A stretch of 41,497 nt of DNA from Gammaproteobacteria bacterium (GTDB lineage Bacteria; Pseudomonadota; Gammaproteobacteria; Steroidobacterales; Steroidobacteraceae): positions 1 to 41,497 of the forward strand of contig JAQGOC010000288.1 in the NCBI GenBank assembly GCA_028293805.1, written 5' to 3'. Made by a program: the position numbers and the translations under genes. This document shows positions 8,184-16,416 of the stretch, in pieces. Each line of letters begins with the position of its first letter. Positions within the stretch are counted from its first letter, which is position 1. The notes below the pieces were generated by a model, which saw only the letters and a program-made list of their open reading frames with translations, did no database searches and was not told where the DNA came from.

Positions 8184-9224
8184 TCATACCGCGTCCTTGT
8201 TTTGCGCCTTGTAGCGCGCCTCTTCCTTGCTGATGACGCCCTTCGAGACCAGCTCCGACAGGCACTGGTCGAGGGTCTGCATGCCCGCGGCCTGGCCTGT
8301 CTGGATGGAAGAATACATCTGCGCGATCTTGCCTTCGCGGATGAGATTGCGGATCGCGGGCGTGCCGATCATGATTTCATGTGCCGCGATGCGGCCGCCG
8401 CCGTTGCGCTTCAACAACGTCTGCGAAATGACGGCGCGCAGCGATTCCGACAACATGGAGCGCACCATGTCCTTCTCGGCCGCGGGAAACACGTCGACGA
8501 TCCGATCGATGGTCTTCGCGGCGGAGCTCGTGTGTAGCGTGCCGAATACAAGGTGGCCGGTTTCGGCAGCGGTGAGCGCGAGGCGGATGGTTTCGAGGTC
8601 GCGCATTTCTCCGACCAGGATGACATCGGGATCCTCGCGCAGCGCCGAGCGCAGCGCCTCGGTGAAGCCGAGCGTGTCCCGGTGCACTTCGCGCTGGTTC
8701 AGCAGACAGCGCTTGGATTCGTGCACGAACTCGATCGGATCCTCGATGGTGATGATGTGATCCGGCCGGTTGTCGTTGCAGTGGTTGACCATGCCGGCCA
8801 GCGTCGTCGACTTGCCCGAGCCGGTGGGGCCCGTGACGAGGACGAGTCCCCGCGGCAGCATGCACAGATCGCGGAAGATCTTCGGGGCGTTCAGGTCATC
8901 GAGCGAGAGGATGACGGAGGGAATATTGCGGAACACGGCGCCGGCGCCGCGGTTCTGGTTGAAGGCATTGACCCGGAAGCGCGCCAGCTTGGGAATCTCG
9001 AACGAGAAGTCGGTCTCGAAGAACTCTTCGTACGCCTTGCGCTGCTTGTCGTTCATGATGTCGTACACCATGCTGTGCACTTCCTTGTGCGACAGGGGCG
9101 GCATGTTGATGCGCTTCATGTCGCCGTCGACACGGATCATCGGCGGCACGCCCGCGGACAGGTGCAGGTCGGATGCGTTGTTCTTGACGGCGAACGCGAG
9201 GAGTTGCGCGATGTCGACGGCCAT
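8184..9224 (-). CDS. pilT: PilT, type IV pilus retraction ATPase
   Basis: A 346-residue homologue of PilT, the hexameric ATPase that depolymerises the pilus and powers twitching. Family marks: N-terminal IAQLLAFAVKNNASDLHLSAG, Walker A GPTGSGKST (132-140), Walker B DPDVILVGEMRD (199-209), the His box GHLVFGTLHTSSA and, decisive for PilT rather than PilU, AIRNLIREGK at 290-299, the C-terminal motif required for retraction. ATG 9224 has AGGGAGC about 5 nt upstream. A 13-residue upstream extension in the same frame is rejected. It is the first gene of a pilT-pilU-pilU2 run read leftward, divergent from yggS as in Pseudomonas. Confidence 0.96.
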   Translation of the reverse strand: MAVDIAQLLAFAVKNNASDLHLSAGVPPMIRVDGDMKRINMPPLSHKEVHSMVYDIMNDKQRKAYEEFFETDFSFEIPKLARFRVNAFNQNRGAGAVFRNIPSVILSLDDLNAPKIFRDLCMLPRGLVLVTGPTGSGKSTTLAGMVNHCNDNRPDHIITIEDPIEFVHESKRCLLNQREVHRDTLGFTEALRSALREDPDVILVGEMRDLETIRLALTAAETGHLVFGTLHTSSAAKTIDRIVDVFPAAEKDMVRSMLSESLRAVISQTLLKRNGGGRIAAHEIMIGTPAIRNLIREGKIAQMYSSIQTGQAAGMQTLDQCLSELVSKGVISKEEARYKAQNKDAV

Positions 9225-9307
9225 TGATGCTCCCTTGGGGGCGACTAAGGACTCGAAGAGCACGCAGGCCGAGCGCGAGCGCGTAACTGCTTCCTCAAGT
9301 ACGCGGG

Positions 9308-9334
9308 AGTATAACGGAGGGGTTCTACATCCAA
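9308..9334 (-). promoter_or_regulatory. Candidate sigma-70 promoter of the pilT operon
   Basis: On the minus strand the -10 hexamer TATACT (9313-9308) matches consensus in 5 of 6 positions. TTGGAT (9334-9329) could serve as -35, but the spacer is only 15 bp, shorter than ideal. It sits 84 nt before the pilT start, in the 111-bp divergent gap shared with yggS. The -10 is persuasive and the -35 weak. Confidence 0.35.
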
Positions 9335-9335
9335 T

Positions 9336-10046
9336 ATGTTAATGGGTCCGCAGAATTTGCCGGAACGCCTCAAAGAGGTGTGCGATCGCATGGCGGCGGC
9401 GGCCTCGAGTGCCGGCCGGCCTGTCGACTCCGTCACACTCCTGGGCATCACCAAGGGGCAGCCCGCGGATCTCGTGCGCGCGGCCGCCGGCGCGGGGCTG
9501 CGGAACTTCGGCGAGAGTTATCTGCAGGAGGCGCTCGAAAAGATCGCCGCAGTCGGCGCTCCCGAGCTGACCTGGCACTTCGTCGGGCGTCTGCAGGCCA
9601 ATAAGACCCGGGCCATCGCCGAGGGCTTTGCCTGGGTGCATGGGGTGGATCGTCTCAAGATCGCCGCGCGGCTGTCGGAGCAGCGACCGTACTACGCTCC
9701 TCCTTTGAACGTCTGCTTGCAGGTCAACGTTGCCGGTGAGGAGAGCAAGGGCGGCGTGAGCCTCGCCGAGCTGCCGGCGCTCGCGACTTTGGTGGCGGCT
9801 CTCCCCCGCCTGAAGCTGCGCGGATTGATGTGTATTCCTCCTGACGAGGATGATCCTGCGCGTCAGCGTGGCTGGTTCGCGAAGCTCCGGCATGCCCTGG
9901 CAGGGCTTAACGAGGCGGGGATGGGACTCGACACGCTGTCGATGGGGATGAGCGGCGATCTCGAGGCGGCGATCCTGGAAGGTGCGACGATCGTGCGCGT
10001 CGGCACGGCGCTCTTCGGCCCGCGCCCTGCGAACCCAGAAGTTTAG
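9336..10046 (+). CDS. yggS: YggS/PROSC family PLP-binding homeostasis protein
   Basis: A 236-residue single-domain TIM-barrel protein of the fold-type III PLP family. The PLP lysine lies in LLGITKGQPA (about residue 40). Other family motifs are NFGESYLQEA, WHFVGRLQANK, and the phosphate-binding end SMGMSGDLEAAILEGATIVRVGTALFG. It has no known catalytic activity and keeps vitamin B6 vitamers and amino/keto acid pools balanced. Two near-adjacent ATGs (9336, 9342) are possible starts. A GGAGG lies about 15 nt ahead of the first, so the second is no better placed. A GC hairpin at 10046-10059 begins at the stop codon but has no T-run. The yggS-proC-yggT-DUF167 order is widely conserved. Confidence 0.95.
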   Translation: MLMGPQNLPERLKEVCDRMAAAASSAGRPVDSVTLLGITKGQPADLVRAAAGAGLRNFGESYLQEALEKIAAVGAPELTWHFVGRLQANKTRAIAEGFAWVHGVDRLKIAARLSEQRPYYAPPLNVCLQVNVAGEESKGGVSLAELPALATLVAALPRLKLRGLMCIPPDEDDPARQRGWFAKLRHALAGLNEAGMGLDTLSMGMSGDLEAAILEGATIVRVGTALFGPRPANPEV

Positions 10047-10194
10047 GCCCTGACGGGCCGCATCATCGGCATGACGGTCAAAACTGCTTTGATCGGCGTG
10101 GCTTTCAATGTTCGAATAAGCTCAAATGCAGGAGGCTGTGCGACGGGGCATGATGTCCGGCCAATCGAGCAACCGGTACAATAAGCAATAGAGT

Positions 10195-11019
10195 ATGGAC
10201 AACATGCAGCTTGCATTCCTGGGCGGCGGCAACATGGGCCGGGCGCTGATCGGCGGTCTGTTGCGCCGTGGTGCCCGTCCCGAGCAGATTTCCGTGGGCG
10301 AGAGCGTGGAAGCGGCGCGCTCCTCCCTCGCGCGTGACCTCGGGATTACGGCCACGGCGGACAATGTCGCGGCGGCCGAAAATGCCGCGCTCATCGTGCT
10401 TGCCGTAAAGCCGCAGGACGCGGCGTCGGTTCTCGCCTCGCTCCAGCCGTTGCTGAAGCGAAATCAGCCCATCGTCCTGTCTGTCGCCGCGGGCATCCGC
10501 GTTTCCGCGCTGGAGACATGGTGTGGCGCTGGAATTCCGGTCGTGCGCGCCATGCCCAACAGACCCGCTCTCGTCGGCGCCGGGGTGACCGGTCTTTACG
10601 CCCCAACGCACGTGGGGGCTGCGCATCGTGCTGCCGCTGAGCACGTCATGCAGTCGGTTGGCGAGGTTGTTTGGGTACCCACGGAGGAATCCCTCGATGT
10701 AGTGACCGCCCTGTCGGGCAGCGGACCGGCCTACTTCTTCTTGCTCGCCGAGCTGATGGCGCAGGCGGCGGCGGAGCTGGGGCTCGAGGCGCAAGCGGCG
10801 CGACGCCTCGCCGTAGCGACGCTTCACGGTGCCGGTTTGCTGGCGCACGCGAGCGACGGAGATCTAGCGCGTCTGCGAGCAGAAGTGACGTCGAAAGGCG
10901 GAACGACGGAAGCAGCCATACGCAGTATGGATGCGGCCGATCTGCGCGGTATCGTCGCTCGTGCGCTCGAAGCCGCGACTCGCCGCAGTCGCGAGCTCGC
11001 CACGCAATTCGGCAACTAG
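10195..11019 (+). CDS. proC: Pyrroline-5-carboxylate reductase
   Basis: This enzyme reduces pyrroline-5-carboxylate to proline with NAD(P)H, the last step of proline synthesis. The 274-residue protein opens with the Rossmann motif FLGGGNMGRALIGGL, has AVKPQD in the middle and the family signature VTSKGGTTEAAIRSM near the C-terminus. ATG 10195 and ATG 10204 are both usable. A good -10 hexamer, TACAAT at 10177-10182, lies only 13 nt before the first ATG, which suggests a very short or leaderless transcript, though no convincing -35 is visible. A gap of 94 bp separates it from yggT. Confidence 0.96.
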   Translation: MDNMQLAFLGGGNMGRALIGGLLRRGARPEQISVGESVEAARSSLARDLGITATADNVAAAENAALIVLAVKPQDAASVLASLQPLLKRNQPIVLSVAAGIRVSALETWCGAGIPVVRAMPNRPALVGAGVTGLYAPTHVGAAHRAAAEHVMQSVGEVVWVPTEESLDVVTALSGSGPAYFFLLAELMAQAAAELGLEAQAARRLAVATLHGAGLLAHASDGDLARLRAEVTSKGGTTEAAIRSMDAADLRGIVARALEAATRRSRELATQFGN

Positions 11020-11113
11020 GAGGCTCTCTGACTCCTGTTCGTCCAGCGCGGCCGACTGCAATGCGCGCATTGCAGACCAGCCAGGGTTTGATCCCACAGC
11101 CAGCGGAAATCTC

Positions 11114-11641
11114 ATGAGTGCGATCATCTACATTGTCGAGACGCTGCTGTCGTTGGCGCTATACGTCGTGATGGCGCGCCTGTTGCTGCAGTGGACACGC
11201 GCCGACTTTCGCAATCCGCTTTGCCAGGCGGTCGTGCGGATCACCAATCCGCTGATCCTGCCGTTGCGCCGCATCCTGCCGCCGGTGGGGAAAGTGGACA
11301 CCGCTTCGGTCGTAGCCGTCGTCCTGGTGGCGTTCATCACGGTCGCCGCGGGCCTCGCGTTGCGTGGTTACTCGTTCCCCGGTCCGTTGATCTGGATTCA
11401 GCTGGTCACACTCGAGATCGCCCGCAAGCTGCTGTGGACCTATTTCACTGCCATTTTTCTCTACGCGCTGCTGAGCCTCATCGCTCCGGGCGGTTACTCG
11501 CCGCTGCAGTCGGTGCTGGCGACGATCTGCGAGCCGGTGTTACGTCCCATCCGACGGCTCATTCCGTCGATTGCCGGTCTCGACCTGTCGCCGCTGTGGG
11601 CCTGCATAGCCATTCAGGCCATTCTCATCCTGCTGGCTTGA
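11114..11641 (+). CDS. yggT: YggT family membrane protein
   Basis: A 175-residue inner-membrane protein with two copies of the YGGT repeat. Hydrophobic segments lie near 2-25, 60-85, 100-125 and 155-175. Each repeat ends in the conserved proline-rich turn, seen as RITNPLILPLRRILPP and then ICEPVLRPIRRLIPSI. YggT proteins act in osmotic tolerance in E. coli and in membrane organisation elsewhere, with no fixed biochemical role. ATG 11114 is chosen because it begins directly at the first membrane segment. The frame is open far upstream across proC but that part has no similarity. The stop TGA overlaps the start of the next gene. Confidence 0.92.
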   Translation: MSAIIYIVETLLSLALYVVMARLLLQWTRADFRNPLCQAVVRITNPLILPLRRILPPVGKVDTASVVAVVLVAFITVAAGLALRGYSFPGPLIWIQLVTLEIARKLLWTYFTAIFLYALLSLIAPGGYSPLQSVLATICEPVLRPIRRLIPSIAGLDLSPLWACIAIQAILILLA

Positions 11642-11961
11642 AACAGGCCGCGGCCGGGGCGGATTGGTATGACGTCCGCGGTGCGGACCTGCTGCTGCGC
11701 CTGCGTATCCAGCCGCGCGCCTCACGAGACGGCATCGACGGTGTTCGTGAAGGCCGCCTGCGTGTGCGAGTGTGTTCTGCGCCCGTTGAGGGCGCCGCGA
11801 ACGAAGGTCTCGTTCGTTTTCTAGCACAAGCACTGGGCGTGCCCCGCGCGTCCATCACCCTGACACGCGGTGCAAAGAGTCGGAATAAGGATCTCACCGT
11901 GCGCGCAGTTGCCGCGCGCGCTTCCGAGCTCATCGCTCGCCTCGGCGCTCCACAGACCTAG
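11638..11961 (+). CDS. yggU: DUF167/YggU family protein
   Basis: A 107-residue small basic protein of the DUF167 (UPF0235) family. Family marks are LRLRIQPRASRDGI, the central APVEGAANEGLVRFLAQALG and the end GAKSRNKDLTV. No function is established. No ATG or GTG precedes the conserved part in frame, so the start is most likely TTG at 11638, which shares bases with the TGA of yggT (TTGA). That overlap suggests translational coupling. It closes the conserved yggS-proC-yggT-yggU group and marks the end of the Pseudomonas-like gene order. Confidence 0.85.
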   Translation: MKQAAAGADWYDVRGADLLLRLRIQPRASRDGIDGVREGRLRVRVCSAPVEGAANEGLVRFLAQALGVPRASITLTRGAKSRNKDLTVRAVAARASELIARLGAPQT

Positions 11962-12280
11962 CGCTTGGCGCCCGCAGACCAAAGGCTAACCTCATCGCAT
12001 GCCCCTTTTACGCGCGTTCGCGGGCGATGTCGTTTTTTGGCTGAAATTCCGCTTCCGGCGGCCAGTGCGCACGGCGCTCGCAACGTGATTTCGCTGTTAC
12101 GAAACACACGCTTAGCGTTCACATCGCAACGAGAATGGGAGCTTGCGCATGCGTGCCGACTTCGCTCCAGGCGACGCACAATCCGCGTGCGAACGGTCAC
12201 GCTGCGGCGGGTCCGCCGCCTCGCAAACGCAAAACCCTTGAAAAAAAGGCATTTCAGCTAAGTCCGAAGCGAAAAAAGCA
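11962..12280. other. Non-coding stretch upstream of the HU gene
   Basis: Open frames occur on both strands but none has a recognisable domain or ribosome binding site. The right half turns AT-rich with A-tracts (AAAAAAA near 12241-12247 and AAAAAA near 12272-12277), which could act as UP-element-like or bent DNA ahead of the HU promoter. Nothing else was recognised. Confidence 0.5.
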
Positions 12281-12308
12281 TTGCGAAAGCGTGCGCATGT
12301 GCTATTTT
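12281..12308 (+). promoter_or_regulatory. Candidate sigma-70 promoter of the HU-like gene
   Basis: TTGCGA (12281-12286) and TATTTT (12303-12308) are separated by 16 bp and preceded by A-tracts. Transcription would begin near 12315, leaving a leader of about 70 nt before the ATG at 12385. This is a plausible strong promoter for an abundant nucleoid protein, judged by eye only. Confidence 0.45.
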
Positions 12309-12384
12309 TCGCGCCGATTCTCTCTGCGCGGCAACAGTGGCGCCGCGTTTCACGCTCACAGATTTACTCGAGGAGTACCGCAAA

Positions 12385-12699
12385 ATGGCGAAAAAGGGTG
12401 GCGCACCGACGAAGTCGGAAGTCCTGACTCAGATCTCCAAAGACACATCACTCTCACGCAAGCAAGTCGGCAGCGTCTTCGATTCGCTCGGCGGCGTGAT
12501 CAAGAAGAGCCTGCGCGGCAATGGCCTGTTCACGATGCCCGGGCTGCTGAAGATGAAGGTCGTCAAGAAGCCCGCCACCAAGGCGCGCGAGGGTGTCAAT
12601 CCTTTCACCGGCGAAAAGATGATGTTCAAGGCCAAGCCCGCGAGCAAGAAGGTCCGCGTGATGCCGCTGAAGAGCCTGAAGGCGATGGTCAACTCGTAA
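12385..12699 (+). CDS. HU/IHF-family DNA-binding protein
   Basis: A 104-residue member of the HU/IHF fold. The dimerisation helices are at about 8-45 (TKSEVLTQISKDTSLSRKQVGSVF) and the DNA-embracing beta arm is around NPFTGEKMMFKAKPASKKV, where the intercalating proline follows Asn. It is longer and more basic than HU-alpha or HU-beta (90 residues), and the arm lacks the usual Arg-Asn-Pro start (VNPFTGE). The longer HU-like class is widespread in proteobacteria. GAGGAG at 12370-12375 precedes ATG 12385. It is a stand-alone unit with its own promoter and an intrinsic terminator. Which DNA structure it prefers cannot be read from the sequence. Confidence 0.92.
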   Translation: MAKKGGAPTKSEVLTQISKDTSLSRKQVGSVFDSLGGVIKKSLRGNGLFTMPGLLKMKVVKKPATKAREGVNPFTGEKMMFKAKPASKKVRVMPLKSLKAMVNS

Positions 12700-12748
12700 T
12701 CGTCATTTCCGCCAGGGGACTGTTCGCCAGCCCCTGTCGCGGTGAGGA

Positions 12749-12792
12749 AACCCGGAAGGAGCGTTGACCGACGATCCTTTCGGGTTTTTCTT
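12749..12792 (+). terminator. Intrinsic terminator of the HU-like gene
   Basis: The arms at 12749-12760 (AACCCGGAAGGA) and 12775-12786 (TCCTTTCGGGTT) pair over 12 bp with one G-T pair and a 14-nt loop, followed by a T-rich tail. It lies 50 bp after the HU stop and just before the convergent hydrolase gene. Confidence 0.75.
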
Positions 12793-12801
12793 TTCAAGAG
12801 C

Positions 12802-13458
12802 TCAAGAGCCCGCGCTCGCGCGCATGAAGGCGAGCACCGCCTCGCGCAGTTCGAACAAGTGGCCGTGGAAGAAGTGGCTCGCGCCGGCCAGCACGCTCAC
12901 GGTAGGCGCCGGCGAACACTTCGAGGCCCACTCGAGCACGGCGTTCGGCAACACGACGTCATCCGCGTCGCCCTGCACTATGAGCCACTTCGAAGGCGTT
13001 ACGACGTCCTGAACGTCGACCCGCGCGACGGCTGGGGCAGCAGCAACCAATCTCGCGGGGTTGGAACGTCCCGCGGCGCGGAGCGCCACAGCGCCCCCGA
13101 AGGAAAATCCCGCCAGCCATAACTGCGCCCCAGGCCATCTCTGGCGCCCATAAGCGATGACCGCGAGGGCGTCCTCGGTCTCGCCAATCCCTTCGTCGTA
13201 TTGGCCCGTGCTCGTCCCAACGCCGCGGAAATTGAACCGGATCGCGGGCGCGCCAAGCTCCTCGAACGCGCGCGCCAGCGTGTAAACAACTTTGTTGTCG
13301 AGGGTTCCGCCATAGAGCGGATGAGGATGGCAGACCACGCCGAATGCGCGGACCGCCTCGGTATCTATGCGGTCCGCGGGAGTTTCGATCAAGGCCTGCA
13401 GGTCGCCGGCCGGTCCGGGAAGGACGAGTCGCTGCGCGCGCGGCAGTTTGATCACCAT
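12802..13458 (-). CDS. Alpha/beta hydrolase
   Basis: A 218-residue compact alpha/beta hydrolase. The oxyanion-side motif HPHPLYGGTLDNKVV (about 44-58) is typical of a widespread small hydrolase group. The nucleophile elbow is GFSFGG with Ser119, the acid is in the GDADDVV loop (164-168), and the histidine is His195 or His198 in SHFFHGH. No cap domain or signal peptide is seen, so it is a cytoplasmic esterase-like enzyme of unknown substrate. The start is ATG 13458. It converges on the HU gene, with the HU terminator between them. The next gene upstream (FKBP) is 97 bp away on the same strand. Confidence 0.85.
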   Translation of the reverse strand: MVIKLPRAQRLVLPGPAGDLQALIETPADRIDTEAVRAFGVVCHPHPLYGGTLDNKVVYTLARAFEELGAPAIRFNFRGVGTSTGQYDEGIGETEDALAVIAYGRQRWPGAQLWLAGFSFGGAVALRAAGRSNPARLVAAAPAVARVDVQDVVTPSKWLIVQGDADDVVLPNAVLEWASKCSPAPTVSVLAGASHFFHGHLFELREAVLAFMRASAGS

Positions 13459-13555
13459 GTCCAGCAGCCTATCTGGTCAAGGGTCCCCGGAGCGTACAGG
13501 CAACGCAGCAGACGCGCACGAGTCAGGCCGGCCCGCAGGCTGGCTTGCGATGCGG

Positions 13556-14071
13556 TTATTTGATGCCGAGGAGCTCGACATCGAATACGAGCGTTGCTCC
13601 CGGAGGAATGACGCCACCGGCGCCGCGCGCTCCATAACCGAGCTCCGCCGGAATGACGAGCCGCCGCTGCTGGCCCACCTGCATGCCGGCGACGCCTTGA
13701 TCCCAGCCCTGGATCACCTGGCCGCCTCCAACAGGAAAGCTGAAGGGGTCGTTGCGATCCACCGAGCTGTCGAATTTCCTACCCTTGTGATCGGGCGCGT
13801 CTTCAGCGTATAGCCAGCCGGTGTAGTGCACGACAGCCGTCTGCCCCGCTTTGATGGCGGGACCGGTGCCGGGCTTCAATTCGGTCATAGTCAGGTTCGC
13901 AGAGGCCACGTTCGACTCCTGGGCTCCGGTGCTCGCGCCGGCGCTGTCTTGCGTGGCGGGAGTCGAAGCGGTGATGGACTGGGCACCGTCGCTGCAGCCT
14001 GTCAGCAGCGCGGTGGTGGCCATTATGGCGGCCGTAATGGCCTTCATGGGGACATTCAGCAGTCGCCTCAC
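13556..14071 (-). CDS. FKBP-type peptidyl-prolyl isomerase lipoprotein
   Basis: A 171-residue lipoprotein. The N-terminus is a signal peptide ending in the lipobox LTGC with Cys26, so the mature protein is lipid-anchored. A Ser/Thr/Ala-rich linker follows to about 55, then one FKBP domain with [31 protein letters not shown], and [23 protein letters not shown]. Most rotamase pocket residues are present. The start is GTG 14071, preceded by GGGAGC and overlapping the htpG stop as GTGA. ATG 14047 would give a shorter, also workable, signal peptide. It probably folds proteins in the periplasm or outer membrane. Translational coupling to the cytosolic chaperone htpG is noteworthy. Confidence 0.9.
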   Translation of the reverse strand: MRRLLNVPMKAITAAIMATTALLTGCSDGAQSITASTPATQDSAGASTGAQESNVASANLTMTELKPGTGPAIKAGQTAVVHYTGWLYAEDAPDHKGRKFDSSVDRNDPFSFPVGGGQVIQGWDQGVAGMQVGQQRRLVIPAELGYGARGAGGVIPPGATLVFDVELLGIK

Positions 14072-15981
14072 GCAGCCGCTCCCGACTGCGCGCCGGCAAG
14101 ACGGACCAGCAGGCGATTGAGGCGCTGCACGAATTCCGCCGGGTTGGCGAGTTGGCTGCCCTCCGCGAGCGCCGCCTGCTCGTAGAGCACCTGCGCGAAC
14201 TCCTTGAACTGCTCCGGATCCGCCACAGTCTCGAGATACTTCACGAGCGGGTGGCCGACATTCAGCTCGAGCGTGGGCTTGGATTCCGGCACCTTCTGGC
14301 CGGTGGCCGAGAGGATCCGCCGCATGTTGGCCCCGAGGTCGTTCTCTCCCAAGGCGAGGCAGGCGGGCGAGTCCTTCAGACGGGCGCTGATGCGCACCTC
14401 ATCGACGCGCTCGCCTACGGCATCCTTCACGCGCTTGAGAAGGCCTTTGTTTTCCTTGAGCTCCGCATCGTGCTGCTTCTTGTCCGCCTCGCCCTCGAGG
14501 CCGCCGAGCTCGAGATCGCCGCGAGCCGCGTCTTTGAGTTTCTTGCCGTCGAAGTCGGTGATCTGGCCCATGACCCATTCGTCGATGCGTTCGGCCAGCA
14601 GCAGCACCTCGAGGCCGCGCTCCTTGAGCACTTCGATGTAGGGGCTCGCGCGGGCCGCTTCGACGCTGTCGGCAATGACGTAGTAAATGCGATCCTGTCC
14701 CGGCTTCATGCGCTCGACGTACTGCGCGAAGCTCACGGAGGGCTCGTTGTTCTGCTCATGCGTGCTCGAGAAACGCAGCAGCGACAGGAGCGCCGGGCGA
14801 TTCGCCGTGTCCTGACCGATGCCTTCCTTCAGCACGGCCCCGAACTCTTTCCAGAACGCGGCGTATTTCTCCGGCTCGTCCTTCGAGAGGCGGGCGAGCA
14901 TGTCGAGCACGCGCTTCGTCAAGCCGCTGCGGATCGCCTCGACTTCGGGCTCCTGCTGCAGCAATTCGCGCGAGACATTCAGCGGCAGATCGCTCGAATC
15001 CACCACGCCTTTCACGAAGCGCAGGTACAGCGGCAGAAACTGCTCCGCGTCGTCCATGATGAACACGCGTCGCACATAGAGCTTCACGCCGCGCGCAGCA
15101 TCTCTTTGCCAGAGGTCGAAGGGCGCGCGCCCGGGAAGGTAGAGCAGGCTCGTGTATTCACGCTTGCCTTCGACTTTGTTGTGGCTCCACGCGAGCGGCT
15201 CGCTGAAGTCATGAGCCAGGTGCTGATAGAACTGCGTGTATTCCTCGTCCTTGATCTCGGTGCGCGGCAGGGTCCAGAGGGCCTTCGCCTGATTGACCAC
15301 TTCGTATTCGAGCGAGGCCTCGCCTTCCTTGCGCATGCGAACCGGAAACCCGATGTGATCCGAGTAGCGCCGGATCAGCGAGCGCAGCCGGAACGCATCG
15401 GCAAATTCTTTCGTATCGTCCTTGAGGTGCAGCGTAACGGCTGTGCCGCGCTCGGGACGCGTAATGGTCTCTACCGTGAATTCCCCGTCAGCGCGCGATT
15501 CCCAGTGCACGCCTGCGTCTTCCGACGCACCGGCCTTGCGTGTCTGCACTTCCACGCGGTCGGCGACGATGAATGCCGAATAAAACCCGACGCCGAACTG
15601 TCCAATGAGCTGCGATGCTTTCTGCTGGTCGCCGGAGAGAGAGCGGAAGAATTGCGCCGTTCCGGAGCGGGCGATCGTGCCGAGATTCGCCACGGCCTCC
15701 TCACGGGTCATTCCGACGCCGTTGTCGCGAATGGTCACCGTATTGGCTTTCGGGTCCGCTTCGATCGTGATCTGCAGATCCGGGTCCTGCGCCAGCAGCC
15801 CGGGCTCCGCGATCGCCGCGAAGCGCAGGCGGTCATTGGCGTCGGACGCGTTCGAGATGAGCTCTCGCAGGAAGATCTCCTTGTGGCTATACAAGGAGTG
15901 GATCATCAGTTGCAGCAGCTCGCGGACTTCCGCCTGGAAGCCGTGGGTCTGCTTATCTGTGTTCTTTTCTGGGGTCGACAT
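14068..15981 (-). CDS. htpG: Molecular chaperone HtpG (Hsp90)
   Basis: A 637-residue bacterial Hsp90. The GHKL ATPase domain starts with [32 protein letters not shown], including the catalytic Glu and ATP-binding Asn, followed by IRDNGVGMT and [11 protein letters not shown]. The middle domain and C-terminal dimerisation region have normal length (E. coli HtpG has 624). GGAAGG lies about 6 nt before ATG 15981. The gene overlaps the FKBP lipoprotein gene downstream, and a 54-codon ORF precedes it by 48 bp on the same strand, so all three may form one unit. No heat-shock promoter was recognised. Confidence 0.97.
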   Translation of the reverse strand: MSTPEKNTDKQTHGFQAEVRELLQLMIHSLYSHKEIFLRELISNASDANDRLRFAAIAEPGLLAQDPDLQITIEADPKANTVTIRDNGVGMTREEAVANLGTIARSGTAQFFRSLSGDQQKASQLIGQFGVGFYSAFIVADRVEVQTRKAGASEDAGVHWESRADGEFTVETITRPERGTAVTLHLKDDTKEFADAFRLRSLIRRYSDHIGFPVRMRKEGEASLEYEVVNQAKALWTLPRTEIKDEEYTQFYQHLAHDFSEPLAWSHNKVEGKREYTSLLYLPGRAPFDLWQRDAARGVKLYVRRVFIMDDAEQFLPLYLRFVKGVVDSSDLPLNVSRELLQQEPEVEAIRSGLTKRVLDMLARLSKDEPEKYAAFWKEFGAVLKEGIGQDTANRPALLSLLRFSSTHEQNNEPSVSFAQYVERMKPGQDRIYYVIADSVEAARASPYIEVLKERGLEVLLLAERIDEWVMGQITDFDGKKLKDAARGDLELGGLEGEADKKQHDAELKENKGLLKRVKDAVGERVDEVRISARLKDSPACLALGENDLGANMRRILSATGQKVPESKPTLELNVGHPLVKYLETVADPEQFKEFAQVLYEQAALAEGSQLANPAEFVQRLNRLLVRLAGAQSGAAA

Positions 15982-16029
15982 GCTGGCCTTCCGGTTCTGC
16001 CCTGAGGCGGAAGGGAGCGATGATGGGAA

Positions 16030-16194
16030 TCAGAACGGAATTTTCAAGCTCAATAGCGACACGATGCAGCCGGAGGCCGCGGTCAGGAGGGGCTTGGACA
16101 GGGCGGCGGCCTCCACGGCGGCGCAGGTCGCGATGTGGCGGCAGGCGCCTATCAGGTCATCCAGCTCGTCCCAGAGGTGCAGAAAGATTTCCAT
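16030..16194 (-). CDS. Small uncharacterised protein, 54 residues
   Basis: An ATG-initiated frame that begins MEIFLHLWDELDDLIGACRH and continues for 34 more residues, Ala/Leu-rich, ending SLLSLKIPF. The second half is hydrophobic enough for one membrane segment, and the first half is amphipathic with a D-E-L-D-D cluster. No known domain was recognised. It lies 48 bp upstream of htpG on the same strand and divergent from parA 222 bp away. The balanced, protein-like composition and clean start argue for a real gene. No clear ribosome binding site is seen (CGGCCGCAT precedes the ATG), which keeps confidence moderate. Confidence 0.5.
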   Translation of the reverse strand: MEIFLHLWDELDDLIGACRHIATCAAVEAAALSKPLLTAASGCIVSLLSLKIPF

Positions 16195-16394
16195 ATGCGG
16201 CCGACTCTACCCACCGCATCCGGTGCCCGGCGTGCTCGACCTCACAGACGGGGGCGACGCATGCGTGCAGGCCGGCCCGTGGGCAGAAAGGGCTTCAGTC
16301 GCGGATCGGAGACGGCGTGTGCATCCTGCCGTAGTCAGCTTGCAGGAGCAGCGGGGCCTGCGTACGCTTCTTCCGAGCATCTGCCTCAAGTACA

Positions 16395-16408
16395 TGTTTT
16401 GTAAAACA
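16395..16408. promoter_or_regulatory. Perfect palindrome just upstream of parA
   Basis: TGTTTTGTAAAACA has 6-bp arms and a 2-bp centre, and lies 8 nt before the parA start codon where a ribosome binding site would normally be. A repressor (possibly autoregulation by the ParA-type protein or a partner) or a translation-blocking hairpin could act here. Function is inference. Confidence 0.35.
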
Positions 16409-16416
16409 AGGTCATC

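Noticed and set aside
6672..8537. Long plus-strand open frame of 621 codons
   Set aside because: It is antisense to the pilU/pilU2/pilT genes, whose motifs are unmistakable. High GC keeps the opposite frame open; its product lacks domains.
14152..16005. Long plus-strand open frame of 617 codons
   Set aside because: It is the complement of htpG. No ribosome site, no recognisable domain and codon pattern of a shadow frame.
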